From VRUE01 sp963717375 (GTDB lineage: Bacteria; Actinomycetota; Thermoleophilia; Solirubrobacterales; 70-9): DNA of 64,000 nt. The notes beneath the pieces were generated by a model. The model was not told the DNA's origin and did not search any database. It saw nothing but the letters and a program-made list of their open reading frames with translations. Position numbers and translations under genes: made by a program. The DNA lies in assembly GCA_963717375.1 (NCBI GenBank), contig OY970329.1:1054001-1118000 (forward strand), in the 5' to 3' direction. Positions 8,842-17,615 of the stretch are shown here, piece by piece; the stretch's first letter is position 1, and every line of letters starts with the position of its first letter.

Positions 8842-10458
8842 TCAGGCGACCGGCTCGCCGAGCATCGCCTCTTGCGCCGCCAGCTCGGACCCACCGGGGT
8901 TTACCGTCGCCTCGGCGGCCTCGGTGCTGATGCCCTTGCGCTTCGAGCGGATCGCCGTCGCGCCGACCACGGCGCCGGTCAGCGCAACTACGCCCGAGAC
9001 GGTCATCGCGTGGCCAAGCGCGTAGACGAAGGCGTCCTGTCCGGCGGCGATCACCTCGCGGGCCTGGGCGGGCGCCATCCCGTGCAGGGCTTCGGTCGAG
9101 CCGCCGCCGAACTGGTGGGCGAGGTCGGAGCGCTGCGCCGCGGAAACGCCGCTGCCGGCGAGGTCGCTGTCGAGCTTTGACTTGATCAATCCCTGGAAGA
9201 TCGCTCCGGTGACGGCGACGCCGAGGCTGCCGCCGACCATGCGGAACATCGAGAGCACGCCGGAGGCGATCCCGGCCTTCTCAACCGCGACCGCGTTCAT
9301 CGCGGCGCTGGTCATCGGCGACATCGTCAACGCGATGCCGATGCCGAGCAACATGAAGCCGGGTAGCAGGTCGAGGTAGCTGGAGTCGACCGCGATGCCG
9401 CTGAAGCTGAACAGCGAGGCCGAGACGATCGCGAGGCCACCCGCGATCAGCCAGCGCGGGCCGAAGCGGTCGGCCATGCGCCCGGCAACCGGCGCCACCA
9501 GCACGATCATCAGGGTCGAGGGCAGGAACCTGATTCCCGCTTCCAGTGGCGAGTAGCCGAGGATGTCCTGCATGTAGAGGGCAAGGAAGAAGAAGACGCC
9601 GAGCATCGAGAAGGAGACGATCAGGGCGACCACGACCGCGCCGAGGAAGTTGCGATCGGCGAAGAAGCGGAATTCGACCATCGGCACCTTGACCCGCAGC
9701 TCGACCGCGACGAAGGCAGCGAAGCCAACGGCTGAGCCAGCCAGCAGCGCGACGATCTCGGTCGAGCCCCAGCCCCAGCTGTTGCCCTCGACCAGGGCGA
9801 GGATCAGCGCCGTCAGGGCGCCGGTCAGCACCGCGACGCCGGCGTAATCGACCTCTCGGCCGACGGTGTTGTCGCGCGACTCGCGCACCGCGAACAGGGA
9901 GGCGGCGACGGCGCCGATCGCGACCGGGATGTTGAGGTAGAAGATCGCCCGCCAGCTGACGCTCTCGGTGAGGAAACCGCCCAGCACCGGCCCGACGGCG
10001 AGGGCCAGGGCCGAAACTCCCGCCCACATCCCCATCGCCTTGCCGCGCTCGTGGGCGGGGAATGCGTTGGTGATGATCGAGAGCGTCGCCGGCATCATCA
10101 GCGCCGCGCCGACGCCCTGGACGACGCGGCTGATCACCAGCGAGGTCGCATCAGGGGCAAGGCCGGCCGTCGCCGAGGAGACGGCGAAGATGGTGACGCC
10201 GAAGAGGAACATGCGGCGACGGCCGAAGATGTCGCCGAGCCGCCCGCCGGTCGCCAGCAGCACGGCGAACGAAAGCGTGTAGCCGTTGATCGTCCACTCG
10301 AGGCCGGAGATCGAGGCCCCGAGGTCTTTCTGAATCGACGGCAGGGCGACGTTCACCACCGTGTTGTCGAGCATGATCATGAACAGCGCGAAGCACATCG
10401 CCCCGAGCGTCCACCACTTGCGGTTGTCGTCGGTGATCAGGTGCCGATAACGAGTCAA
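8842..10458 (-). CDS. MFS drug-efflux transporter, DHA2 (EmrB/QacA) family
   Basis: Proton-driven exporter of 538 residues with about 14 hydrophobic helices. The DHA2 signature LDNTVVNVALPSIQ is at residues 30-43 (TM1, motif D1), GGRLGDIFGRRR is motif A in the TM2-3 loop, and a GPVLGGFL motif C lies in TM5. The start is a TTG at 10458 overlapping the MarR stop (TTGA), so the two are co-translated from one transcript. This predicts MarR-controlled, inducer-released efflux. Substrate unknown. Confidence 0.92.
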   Translation of the reverse strand: MTRYRHLITDDNRKWWTLGAMCFALFMIMLDNTVVNVALPSIQKDLGASISGLEWTINGYTLSFAVLLATGGRLGDIFGRRRMFLFGVTIFAVSSATAGLAPDATSLVISRVVQGVGAALMMPATLSIITNAFPAHERGKAMGMWAGVSALALAVGPVLGGFLTESVSWRAIFYLNIPVAIGAVAASLFAVRESRDNTVGREVDYAGVAVLTGALTALILALVEGNSWGWGSTEIVALLAGSAVGFAAFVAVELRVKVPMVEFRFFADRNFLGAVVVALIVSFSMLGVFFFLALYMQDILGYSPLEAGIRFLPSTLMIVLVAPVAGRMADRFGPRWLIAGGLAIVSASLFSFSGIAVDSSYLDLLPGFMLLGIGIALTMSPMTSAAMNAVAVEKAGIASGVLSMFRMVGGSLGVAVTGAIFQGLIKSKLDSDLAGSGVSAAQRSDLAHQFGGGSTEALHGMAPAQAREVIAAGQDAFVYALGHAMTVSGVVALTGAVVGATAIRSKRKGISTEAAEATVNPGGSELAAQEAMLGEPVA

Positions 10459-10994
10459 GCTGGTCCAACCTCCTTCAGGTGTTCGTAAGCCTCGGCGATG
10501 TCCTCGCGGTCCATCAGCGAGTCGACGGCGGCGTCGAGCTTGCGCCGCTGCGCGGCCGTGAGGCTGGCGGCGAACGTCTCCATCCCCGCCTGGCGCACGA
10601 CGACGAGCGTGTCGACGATCTTCTTGCCGTTGGCGGTGATCGCGATTCGACGCACGCGCCGGTCATCGGGGTCCTCGACCCGCGTGGCAAGGCGCTTCTT
10701 GACCAGGCCGTCGACGGCCCTGCTCATCGAGGGCACGGAGACGCCCAGCGTCTCCGCGAGGTCGCCGACCTGGCGCGCCTCAGTCTCCTCCCCCAGTCCA
10801 CCCAACTCCAGCAGAGCCTTGGACTGGGTCATCGAGAGGCCGCTCTCCTCGATCACCCGCAGCAGGTTGCCGCGGTCATAGAGGAAGAGGTGGCGCAGCA
10901 GGGCGCTGATTCGCGCCGCCGTCTCCTGCGCCTCGGGGCTGGCCTCGGTGGTGGCCACCTCGTTGACGAGTGCAGCTATGTCGCTCGCTTGCAT
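10455..10994 (-). CDS. MarR-family transcriptional regulator
   Basis: Winged-helix repressor of 179 residues. The central VGDLAETLGVSVPSMSRAVDGLVKKRLATRV segment is split into a recognition helix (about 95-110) and a wing with the conserved DPDDRR motif. Flanking helices would form the dimer. It is the first gene of a two-gene operon with the DHA2 exporter and almost certainly represses it. A strong operator-like palindrome lies 7 bases upstream of the start codon, implying autorepression. Start ATG at 10994. Confidence 0.93.
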   Translation of the reverse strand: MQASDIAALVNEVATTEASPEAQETAARISALLRHLFLYDRGNLLRVIEESGLSMTQSKALLELGGLGEETEARQVGDLAETLGVSVPSMSRAVDGLVKKRLATRVEDPDDRRVRRIAITANGKKIVDTLVVVRQAGMETFAASLTAAQRRKLDAAVDSLMDREDIAEAYEHLKEVGPA

Positions 10995-11000
10995 GTCAAC

Positions 11001-11024
11001 AATAGTTGCATAAGCACAACTATT
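11001..11024 (-). promoter_or_regulatory. Probable MarR operator/promoter region
   Basis: Perfect 8-base inverted repeat AATAGTTG (11001-11008) and CAACTATT (11017-11024) with an 8-base spacer, immediately upstream of the MarR start. The TTGC/GCAA-like half-sites and spacing suit a MarR dimer. A second outer repeat (TCGCTCGC at 10981-10988, GCGAGCGA at 11027-11034) flanks it. A CATAAT hexamer on the minus strand overlaps the palindrome and could be the -10 element, so bound repressor would block polymerase. Confidence 0.7.
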
Positions 11025-11057
11025 ATGCGAGCGAAACAGTTGCGCCTGTGATGCTTA

Positions 11058-12302
11058 TCACAGAGCGGGGTGATCCTCCCCGCGATACGGCCCGGGCTTG
11101 GGACGCGGTGAGCCACCGGGCAAGGCAAGGCGGAGGATCGTCCGCTGCACCATGCCGAGCTGCTGCCCAAAGGGGCCGCTGTTGTAGGGAAGGCCGTAGC
11201 GCTCGCAGATCTGCTTGATCTGCGGCGCGATCTCTGCGTAGCGGGTGCTCGGCAGGTCCGGAAAGAGGTGATGCTCGACCTGGTAGCCGAGGTTGCCGCT
11301 GGCAACGTGGAAGAGGGGGCTGCCCTCGATATTGGCCGACCCCGTCAGCTGCCGCACGTACCAGGCGCCGGGGCTCTCCCCCTCCACCTCCGCCTGGCTG
11401 AACGTGTAGGTCTGGTCGGGGAAATGGCCGCAGAAGATGATCGCGTAGGCCCAGACGTTGCGGGCCACGTTGGCGGTCGCATTGGCTGCCGCAGCCGCCC
11501 GGTATGCCCTGGCTCCTTTGCCGAGCGAGCGTCGCAGGCTGCCGGCCAGCCCACCGCGGCGGCGACCCGGCTCGCGGCGATCGGCCAGAGACTCCAGCGC
11601 CAGCTCGACCCCGGCGGTCGCCAGGCCGCTCAGCAGCGGCCAGGCGACGTAGTCCTTGACGATCTGGCTTTTCGCCTTGCCAACGATGCCCTTGACCTGG
11701 CGCTTCACCTCGGCCTCGGACTTCTCCCCCCTGCGGATCGCCTCGTAGTCCATGTCGTGGAGGGCGACCCCCCACTCGAAGAAGGACATCAGCAGGAGGT
11801 TGTAGAGCGGCTGGAAGAGGTAGACCGGGTGCCACGGCTGCTTCGGATCGATCCGCATGATCTCGTAGCCCAGGTCCTTGTCCTTGCCGCGAATGTTGGT
11901 GAAGGTGTGGTGGACGTAGTTGTGCGAGTGCTTCCAGGCCTCGGAGGTCGAAGCCGTGTCCCAGTCCCAGGTCGAGGAGTTGATCTGGGGATCGTTCATC
12001 CAGTCCCACTGCCCGTGCAGGACGTTGTGGCCGATCTCCATATTCTCGAGGATCTTCGCCATCGAGAGCGCCGTCGTGCCGGCGAGCTGGGCGGGCCGGT
12101 TGCCGGCGCCGAGCAGCAGCACGCGGCCGAGCACGGCGAGGCGGCGCTGCATCGCGATCATGCTTTCGATGTAGCGCCGGTCGCGTTCGCCCAGGTCTGC
12201 GAACACCCGGTCGCGGATCTCGTCGAGCTCGCGGGCGAGCTCGTCAAGCCGCTCCGCCGAAAGGTGGGCGAGCGGGCTCGTAATCTCAGCGGTCGCGTTC
12301 AT
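11058..12302 (-). CDS. Membrane fatty acid desaturase (DesA3-like)
   Basis: Di-iron acyl-CoA/acyl-lipid desaturase of 414 residues, likely introducing a delta-9 double bond. The three histidine boxes are present: GHNVLHGQWD (about 90-99), WKHSHNYVHH (about 122-131), and GYQVEHHLFP (about 347-356). Hydrophobic segments lie between the boxes. It is preceded, 18 bases upstream on the same strand, by a ferredoxin-reductase fusion. This is the same arrangement as mycobacterial desA3 and its dedicated oxidoreductase, so electron supply is built in. It would regulate membrane fluidity or supply unsaturated acyl chains. Confidence 0.9.
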   Translation of the reverse strand: MNATAEITSPLAHLSAERLDELARELDEIRDRVFADLGERDRRYIESMIAMQRRLAVLGRVLLLGAGNRPAQLAGTTALSMAKILENMEIGHNVLHGQWDWMNDPQINSSTWDWDTASTSEAWKHSHNYVHHTFTNIRGKDKDLGYEIMRIDPKQPWHPVYLFQPLYNLLLMSFFEWGVALHDMDYEAIRRGEKSEAEVKRQVKGIVGKAKSQIVKDYVAWPLLSGLATAGVELALESLADRREPGRRRGGLAGSLRRSLGKGARAYRAAAAANATANVARNVWAYAIIFCGHFPDQTYTFSQAEVEGESPGAWYVRQLTGSANIEGSPLFHVASGNLGYQVEHHLFPDLPSTRYAEIAPQIKQICERYGLPYNSGPFGQQLGMVQRTILRLALPGGSPRPKPGPYRGEDHPAL

Positions 12303-12320
12303 GGTCTCTCTTTCGTAGGT

Positions 12321-13424
12321 TCAAAGTGCGATCTCGATCGGCCCCTCGGGAGCGTTGACACAGGTGCGGATCATCTCTCCCTCGCTACCGTGGACGTCTC
12401 CGGTGCGCAGGTCGCGCACTTGTCCTTTGCAGAGCTGGCCGACGCAGGTATGGCAGATCCCCATCCGGCAGCCGAAGGGAAGCGCCGCTCCGGCCTCTTC
12501 GCCGCCGACAAGGATCGGCGTACCGCTGTCGCAGCGAGCCTCGACTCCGCTCTTGGTGAAGCGCACGGCACCGCCCTCACCCTCGCCGGGCTCCCCACCG
12601 ATCACAGGCTGGAAGCGCTCCATGTAAAGCAGCTCGCTGTTGCCGTCCTGCTCCCAGCGCCCGCTCATCGCGTCGAGCATCTCGGCCGGGCCGGAGAGGA
12701 AGGCGTGGCGATCGCGCCAGTCGGGGCAGAGCCGGTCGAGGTCGGCGGCCGCGATCCTTCCGCGCTCACCGGTGATTTGCAGGTGCAGCTCATAGCCCTG
12801 ATGAGAGCTGTCGATCTCGTCGAGCAGGTCGGCGAAGATCACCCCCTCGCGATCGCGGGAGGAATGGATGTGGACCACATCGTCGACGGCGTCGCTGCGG
12901 TGCAGGCTGCGGACCATGCTCATGATCGGCGTGATCCCGCTGCCGGCGCTGATGAAGAGCAACTTCTGGGGTGCCGGATCGGGGAGCACGAAGGTGCCTT
13001 CCACCCCACCGAGCCGGACGATGTCTCCCGGCCTGGCGCGACGCGCCAGATAGGGAGAGACCTTGCCTGAATCGACGAGCTTCGGGGTGATGCTGATGCA
13101 GCCGTCGGGCCGCTCGGGCTCGGAGGTGAGCGAGTAGGCACGCCAGTGATGTACCCCGTCGACGACGACTCCGATCCTCAGGTATTGCCCGGGCCTGTGC
13201 CCCGTCCACTCGAAACCGGGACGGATCAGCACCGTGACCGCATCCGGCGTCTCTTGGTCGATCCGCTCGATCCGCCCACGCAGCTCGCGCGTCGACCAGA
13301 GCGGGTTGATCAGTTCCAGGTAGTCGTCCGGAAGCAGCGGGCTAAACAGCGAGCGGACAGCGTCCAGCGTCCTGCGTCGCAGCTTCGGGACGTTCGGTGT
13401 CGCTCCTCGCTCAGCCATCGGCAA
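12321..13424 (-). CDS. Ferredoxin reductase fused to plant-type 2Fe-2S ferredoxin
   Basis: Electron-transfer partner of the desaturase, 367 residues. The FAD-binding domain has RPGQYLRIGV and the RAYSLTS flavin motif. The NAD(P)H-binding domain starts at LLFISAGSGITPIMSM. A C-terminal plant-type ferredoxin (about 285-367) has Cys ligands in FGCRMGICHTCVGQL and a final Cys in IRTCVNAPEG. Order and length match the Rv3230c-type oxidoreductase that supplies DesA3 in mycobacteria. The gene begins the two-gene desaturase operon and is divergent from bioA. Confidence 0.9.
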   Translation of the reverse strand: MPMAERGATPNVPKLRRRTLDAVRSLFSPLLPDDYLELINPLWSTRELRGRIERIDQETPDAVTVLIRPGFEWTGHRPGQYLRIGVVVDGVHHWRAYSLTSEPERPDGCISITPKLVDSGKVSPYLARRARPGDIVRLGGVEGTFVLPDPAPQKLLFISAGSGITPIMSMVRSLHRSDAVDDVVHIHSSRDREGVIFADLLDEIDSSHQGYELHLQITGERGRIAAADLDRLCPDWRDRHAFLSGPAEMLDAMSGRWEQDGNSELLYMERFQPVIGGEPGEGEGGAVRFTKSGVEARCDSGTPILVGGEEAGAALPFGCRMGICHTCVGQLCKGQVRDLRTGDVHGSEGEMIRTCVNAPEGPIEIAL

Positions 13425-13512
13425 GGAGTAGAGCTATCGAGGCAGGCGTCTTGTGTGTGAAGCCACACGCTTCCACCCCAGTGCCGCCGCGGCTGGAGCT
13501 AAGGTCGCTGCA

Positions 13513-14832
13513 GTGACATCGGCCGACCCTGTGCAGCTCGATCACGATCATCTCTGGCACCCTTTCACGCAGCAACAGGGTTGGTCTACAGAAGAGCCGT
13601 TGATGATCGAGCGCGCCCAGGGGTCTCACTTGATCGACAGCGAGGGAAAGCGCTACATCGACGGCGTCTCCTCGCTCTGGTGCAACGTCCACGGCCACCG
13701 GCACGCCGGCATCGACGCCGCGGTCGCCGCGCAGTTGGACAAGGTCGCCCACACCACGATGCTCGGCCTCTCCCATCCCGCCGCCGCCGAGCTGGCGGGG
13801 CGCCTCGTCGACCTCGCGCCCGCCGGGCTCTCGCGCGTCTTCTACTCGGAGTCGGGATCGACCGCGACCGAGATCGCCCTGAAGATGGCCTTCCAGTATC
13901 AGCAGCAGCGCGGTGGCCAGCACCGGCGTCGGACCTCGTTCGTCCACCTGCGCGACTCCTACCACGGCGACACGATCGGCTCTGTTTCCGTCGGCGGCAT
14001 CGACCTCTTCCACTCGACTTACCGGCCACTGCTGTTCCGTACCCACGCCGCGGAACCGGGAAACGCCGCCGACCTCGAGCAGGTGCTCGCTGTGCACGAA
14101 GAGGAGATCGCCGCGGTGATCATCGAGCCGCTGGTCCAGGGCGCCGCCGGGATGCTGACCCACCCGCCCGGCTACCTGCGCCAGGTCCGCGAGCTCTGCG
14201 ACCGCTTCGGCGTGCTGCTGATCTGCGACGAGGTGGCGACCGGCTTCGGCCGCACCGGCAAGATGTTCGCCTGCGAGCACGAGGGCGTCGCGCCCGACCT
14301 GCTCTGCCTCGCCAAGGGCCTCACCGGCGGCTACCTGCCACTCGCGGCAACCCTGGCGACCGAGCGGATCTACAACGGCTTCCTCGGTGCCCCCGAGGAG
14401 TACCGCACCTTCTTCCACGGCCACACCTACACGGGCAACCCCCTCGCCTGCGCTGCCGCGCTCGCCAATCTCGATGCCTTCGAGCAAGAGCGGACGATCG
14501 AGCGGCTGCAACCGAAGATCGAGCTGCTCTGGGAGCTGCTCGCCGAGGTGGAGGCGATGCCCGAGGTGACCAAAGTACGCGGCCGAGGCGTCATGGTCGG
14601 CATCGACCTAGGCGAGCACGATCCGTCCCTGCGCCTCGGCCACCGGGTCACCCTGGAGGCCCGCAACCGCGGCGCGATCATCCGCCCGCTCAGCGACGTG
14701 GTCGTGCTGATGCCGCCACTCTCGATCTCGGAGGCGGAGCTGCGGGAGCTGATCCAGATCACCACTGACTCGATTGAAGCCGCCTGCGCCTCCCCGGCCG
14801 CCGCGCCGACTCAGCTGGCGCGAGTCGCGTAG
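13513..14832 (+). CDS. bioA: Adenosylmethionine-8-amino-7-oxononanoate aminotransferase BioA
   Basis: PLP class-III aminotransferase making DAPA from KAPA with SAM as amino donor. BioA-specific features are the LWHPFTQQQGW N-terminus and SLWCNVHGHRH. CDEVATGFGRTGKMF holds the PLP Asp and LAKGLTGGYLPLA holds the Schiff-base lysine. The GTG at 13513 with AAGG 8 bases upstream gives 439 residues, the usual length, and is preferred over a GTG at 13453 that adds 20 unconserved residues. It completes the bioBFDA pathway but is unlinked from the operon. No biotin-repressor operator was recognised upstream. Confidence 0.93.
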   Translation: MTSADPVQLDHDHLWHPFTQQQGWSTEEPLMIERAQGSHLIDSEGKRYIDGVSSLWCNVHGHRHAGIDAAVAAQLDKVAHTTMLGLSHPAAAELAGRLVDLAPAGLSRVFYSESGSTATEIALKMAFQYQQQRGGQHRRRTSFVHLRDSYHGDTIGSVSVGGIDLFHSTYRPLLFRTHAAEPGNAADLEQVLAVHEEEIAAVIIEPLVQGAAGMLTHPPGYLRQVRELCDRFGVLLICDEVATGFGRTGKMFACEHEGVAPDLLCLAKGLTGGYLPLAATLATERIYNGFLGAPEEYRTFFHGHTYTGNPLACAAALANLDAFEQERTIERLQPKIELLWELLAEVEAMPEVTKVRGRGVMVGIDLGEHDPSLRLGHRVTLEARNRGAIIRPLSDVVVLMPPLSISEAELRELIQITTDSIEAACASPAAAPTQLARVA

Positions 14833-14853
14833 TCGCGAGATACGCTGGCTCGC

Positions 14854-15495
14854 GTGGAGGAGCGAAACAGAGGTCCGGCGGAGGCGCCGAACCTCGGAAC
14901 GCCAGCAGTCCCTCGTCCGGCGGCTTCGGTGGTCCTTCTGCGCCGCGGGGGGAAGCACCAGGACCGCGCGCTTGAGGTGCTGCTGCTGAAGCGGACCGAG
15001 GAGGCCAAATTCATGCCTGGCGTCTGGGTCTTTCCCGGCGGCGCCGTGGATCCGGATGACGGCGAGAGCGAGGCTGGCCACCGGGCTTGCGCCGTGCGCG
15101 AGCTCGAGGAGGAGGCCGGGATAGCGCTGGCTGCGGAGGAGGAGCTGGTGCTGTTCTCGCGCTGGATTACGCCGGAGGTGATCTCGCGGCGCTTCGACGC
15201 TTGGTTCTTCCTCGCCCTCGCCCCCGCCCACACACCGCCGAAGCCCGACGGGGTAGAGACGGTCGACGCCGGCTGGTTCGAGCCGGCGCAGGCCCTCGAG
15301 GCGCAGCGGGCGGGCGAGCTGGTCCTTGCCTTCCCGACGATCGCGCAGCTCGAGTCGCTGCTGCCGTTCAGGACTTCCGACGAGGCGATCGCGGCGCACC
15401 GCGGGCGCCCGGTCAAGCCGATCCTGCCCAAGGTGATCGGCACGCGGGAGGACAACCGGGTCGTGCTCCCCGGCGATCCCGACTACCCGGCCTGA
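14854..15495 (+). CDS. NUDIX hydrolase
   Basis: Pyrophosphohydrolase of 213 residues. The Nudix box is GGAVDPDDGESEAGH followed by RELEEEAGI. The catalytic helix REUxEExGU is intact, and the spacing before it is longer than the canonical GX5EX7, as in the NUDT19-like branch. The preceding WVFPGG segment also fits. It starts 21 bases after bioA and may share its transcript. Substrate (CoA derivatives, nucleoside diphosphate-X) cannot be told from sequence. Confidence 0.85.
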   Translation: MEERNRGPAEAPNLGTPAVPRPAASVVLLRRGGKHQDRALEVLLLKRTEEAKFMPGVWVFPGGAVDPDDGESEAGHRACAVRELEEEAGIALAAEEELVLFSRWITPEVISRRFDAWFFLALAPAHTPPKPDGVETVDAGWFEPAQALEAQRAGELVLAFPTIAQLESLLPFRTSDEAIAAHRGRPVKPILPKVIGTREDNRVVLPGDPDYPA

Positions 15496-15502
15496 GCGCG
15501 AC

Positions 15503-16432
15503 TCAGAACTGCTTCTTGTTGGCGCCGGTCACGTTGGTCGTGGCGCTGGCGTTGCCGGCGGCATCGTAGTTCGAGGCCGAGGGGGTCCAAACCGCTTTGC
15601 TCTTGTCCGTATCCGTCTTGACGCTTCCCGAGGCCGCGCCGAGGACGATGGTCACGGTCGAGCCGCTTAGCGACATCGTCGAGCCGCTGAAGCTGGCGGT
15701 ACTCGATGTGAGGTCGGCCTTCAGCGCAACGCTGCCGATCGTGGCGCCACTGACAGCGAGGCTGTCTTCCGTAGAACTGCCCGTGATCGAGACGGTCACC
15801 GATTTAGTGCCGCTGCCGTTCCAGCCGGAGACGATCGAGTTGGGATCCGGCGCATCGTTGAACTCGAAGCTGACGGTGTCACCGGCCTCGGGCTTGCCTT
15901 CGGTGCCATTCGAGGCGTTATCGGTTTCGAAGCCACTGCCCTTGAAGGGGCCGTTGTCGACGGTTACCGAGAAGCTCTGGCTGGTGGCGTTCCCAGCCGT
16001 GTCGGCGAGGGCGAGCGTGTACGCCTTTGAACCGGCGCTGAGACTTGCTTTCGCCGTCAGCTGGGCGCTGCGGTAGTTGTAGGCGATGCCACCGAGCGTG
16101 TAGGTGCCAGCGCTGAGGGCAACCGCCGTCTGTCCCGTGGTGATCGTGGAGACGTCGGCTTTGACCGAGGCGACGCCGCTCGCCGGAGCGCCGGAGTCGG
16201 TGACGCTGGCGTAGACGTAGTAGGTCCCGCCCTGTTTGATGTAGCCGCTGACGCCGCCCTGGGTCTTGGCGATTGCGCTCGCGCTGGCGCTCGGCCCGAC
16301 CCAGTCGGCGACCGCGCTGAGTGGCTGAGGATTCTGGCTGGTGTCGGTGAAGCTTGCCGCCGAGAAGCCCACCGCAAGCACACAGGCGGCCAACGCCGCC
16401 AGCGCCGATGCTGTCCGCGCCCCGCGCATCAT
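15503..16432 (-). CDS. Secreted SipW-type-signal protein with Ig-like/adhesin region
   Basis: Exported protein of about 309 residues, last gene of the TasA/SipW cluster. The N-terminus has a hydrophobic segment followed by FSAASFTDTSQNPQP, resembling SipW-dependent signal peptides. The rest is Ser/Thr/Gly/Ala-rich and predicted all-beta. It includes an Ig-like repeat (YYVYASVTDSG... to SFSVTVDNGPF, about 70-165) and a second beta-rich module. The start is placed at 16432, where TGATG overlaps the upstream stop; the longer frame to 16453 is less likely. Probably a surface or matrix component. No catalytic motif seen. Confidence 0.75.
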   Translation of the reverse strand: MMRGARTASALAALAACVLAVGFSAASFTDTSQNPQPLSAVADWVGPSASASAIAKTQGGVSGYIKQGGTYYVYASVTDSGAPASGVASVKADVSTITTGQTAVALSAGTYTLGGIAYNYRSAQLTAKASLSAGSKAYTLALADTAGNATSQSFSVTVDNGPFKGSGFETDNASNGTEGKPEAGDTVSFEFNDAPDPNSIVSGWNGSGTKSVTVSITGSSTEDSLAVSGATIGSVALKADLTSSTASFSGSTMSLSGSTVTIVLGAASGSVKTDTDKSKAVWTPSASNYDAAGNASATTNVTGANKKQF

Positions 16433-16959
16433 CAGCTCGAACCGCCGCTCCACTGGAAGGTGAACGAGGCCGAGGCCCCCTGCAGCGAGGCCGAATTGGA
16501 GGTTGAGGGCCAGCTGAGCGTGATTCGATAGGTGCGAGTCGCGGCGGCGGCAAACGAGCCCAGGCTAAGGTTGCTGAAGGAGCTGAGTTTGCCGCTGTAC
16601 TTCTGCGTCGTGCCGCTGGTGATGTCCTCGACCTTGAGGTTGAGAACCGCGACCAGCCCGGTTTCGGTCAGCCCCGAAGCCGTCAGGGTGAAGTTCCCGG
16701 GAACGTCCCCTTCGTTGCCGATTTTGATCGTGCCTTCGCGGCTGTCGCCCGGTTCCATTTCAGCAGCGGAGACGATCGCCTGGCCGGGCTTGCTCGAGCT
16801 GAGCTTGATGCTGCCCGCGGCCAAGGAGGCCGAGTTCGCGCTTTTGGAGTTGAAGCCCGCGCCGCTGAACATCGCCGTGCTGAGCGCCAGGGCGAGCAGC
16901 GCCAACGCCGCCAGGAAGAGCCAGCGACGCGATCCGACTATGAGTCTTATTCGGTCCAT
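16432..16959 (-). CDS. TasA/camelysin-like secreted fibre protein
   Basis: Protein of 175 residues with a hydrophobic signal (residues 13-32), then FSGAGFNSKSANSASLAAGS, the SipW-type processing region. The beta-sandwich body follows with the family features MEPGDSREGTIKIGNEGDVPG and a C-terminal strand ending in FTFQW. TasA/CalY relatives form matrix fibres or act as associated proteins; the M73 peptidase activity ascribed to some members cannot be confirmed. Its start overlaps the sipW stop by 13 bases, which implies coupled expression with the peptidase. Confidence 0.78.
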   Translation of the reverse strand: MDRIRLIVGSRRWLFLAALALLALALSTAMFSGAGFNSKSANSASLAAGSIKLSSSKPGQAIVSAAEMEPGDSREGTIKIGNEGDVPGNFTLTASGLTETGLVAVLNLKVEDITSGTTQKYSGKLSSFSNLSLGSFAAAATRTYRITLSWPSTSNSASLQGASASFTFQWSGGSS

Positions 16960-17531
16960 TGCGGAGTGCCCGGCGGGGCCGATTGCGCTTCTCGTCGCCG
17001 CGCCTCCTCGCCAGCGTCGCGCCAGATCCCGGCCAGGATCAAAAACGCGACCACGATCGCGGGAATGCCGATTGCCAGCATCCGCACGGTCGGAATCGAA
17101 AGCGCGGCCAGGAAGTAGCCGACGTAGGGGACCGAGAAGGCGACCTTTGCCTGCTCGGGCTTGTCGAGGGTGAAGGTCCAGGGGTCGGCGGTCGGGTTGG
17201 CGTCACCTTTGGTGCGGAAGGCCTCTTCGCCGCCCTTGTTGTGGCCGATCCAGACGATGCGGTGGGTCAGCAGCTCCTCAGGAGACGCGCCCGCCGGGGG
17301 CGAGTAGGTGATCGGGTCGCCCACCTTCAGATCGCTCACCGGCACTTCCTTGTCGAAGACGATCGAGCCGCGGTCGTAGGTGCCGGTCATCGAGCCGCTG
17401 ACGATCACGTAGCGCTGGAATCCCAGGGCGGCGGGGATCAGCAGGATCGCAGCGAGGGCGAGACAGAGCACGGTCGCGCCCGCGCCCGCCCAGCGCAGGG
17501 CCCGGTGCCAACCTGTGGGCGCCTCATCCAC
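16947..17531 (-). CDS. sipW: SipW-type signal peptidase I
   Basis: Membrane serine protease of 194 residues with an N-terminal transmembrane helix (15-38) and one or two C-terminal helices (about 137-167). The catalytic Ser is in VIVSGSM, and the second catalytic position is His in LTHRIVWIG rather than Lys. This is the archaeal/ER/SipW type. The RTKGDANPTADPW box E follows. SipW-type enzymes in Bacillus process TasA and TapA, and this gene lies between TasA-like genes. It follows the first TasA-like gene of its unit by 84 bases containing two strong hairpins. Confidence 0.9.
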   Translation of the reverse strand: MDEAPTGWHRALRWAGAGATVLCLALAAILLIPAALGFQRYVIVSGSMTGTYDRGSIVFDKEVPVSDLKVGDPITYSPPAGASPEELLTHRIVWIGHNKGGEEAFRTKGDANPTADPWTFTLDKPEQAKVAFSVPYVGYFLAALSIPTVRMLAIGIPAIVVAFLILAGIWRDAGEEARRREAQSAPPGTPQWTE

Positions 17532-17564
17532 CGAACCGCGCTCCCGCGCTGAAGCGAACGGGAA

Positions 17565-17608
17565 GGCCGGTGCCGGCAGCCGCGCCGGCCCCGGCCCCCC
17601 GTCGGGGG
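17565..17608 (-). terminator. Paired GC hairpins between the TasA-like gene and sipW
   Basis: Two adjoining inverted repeats lie in the 84-base gap. One has 13-position arms with a single mismatch (17565-17577 and 17584-17596), and the other five-base arms around a three-base loop (17596-17608). No U tract follows. They may act as a partial terminator or RNA-stability element lowering sipW expression relative to the upstream fibre gene. Confidence 0.55.
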
Positions 17609-17615
17609 ATAACCG

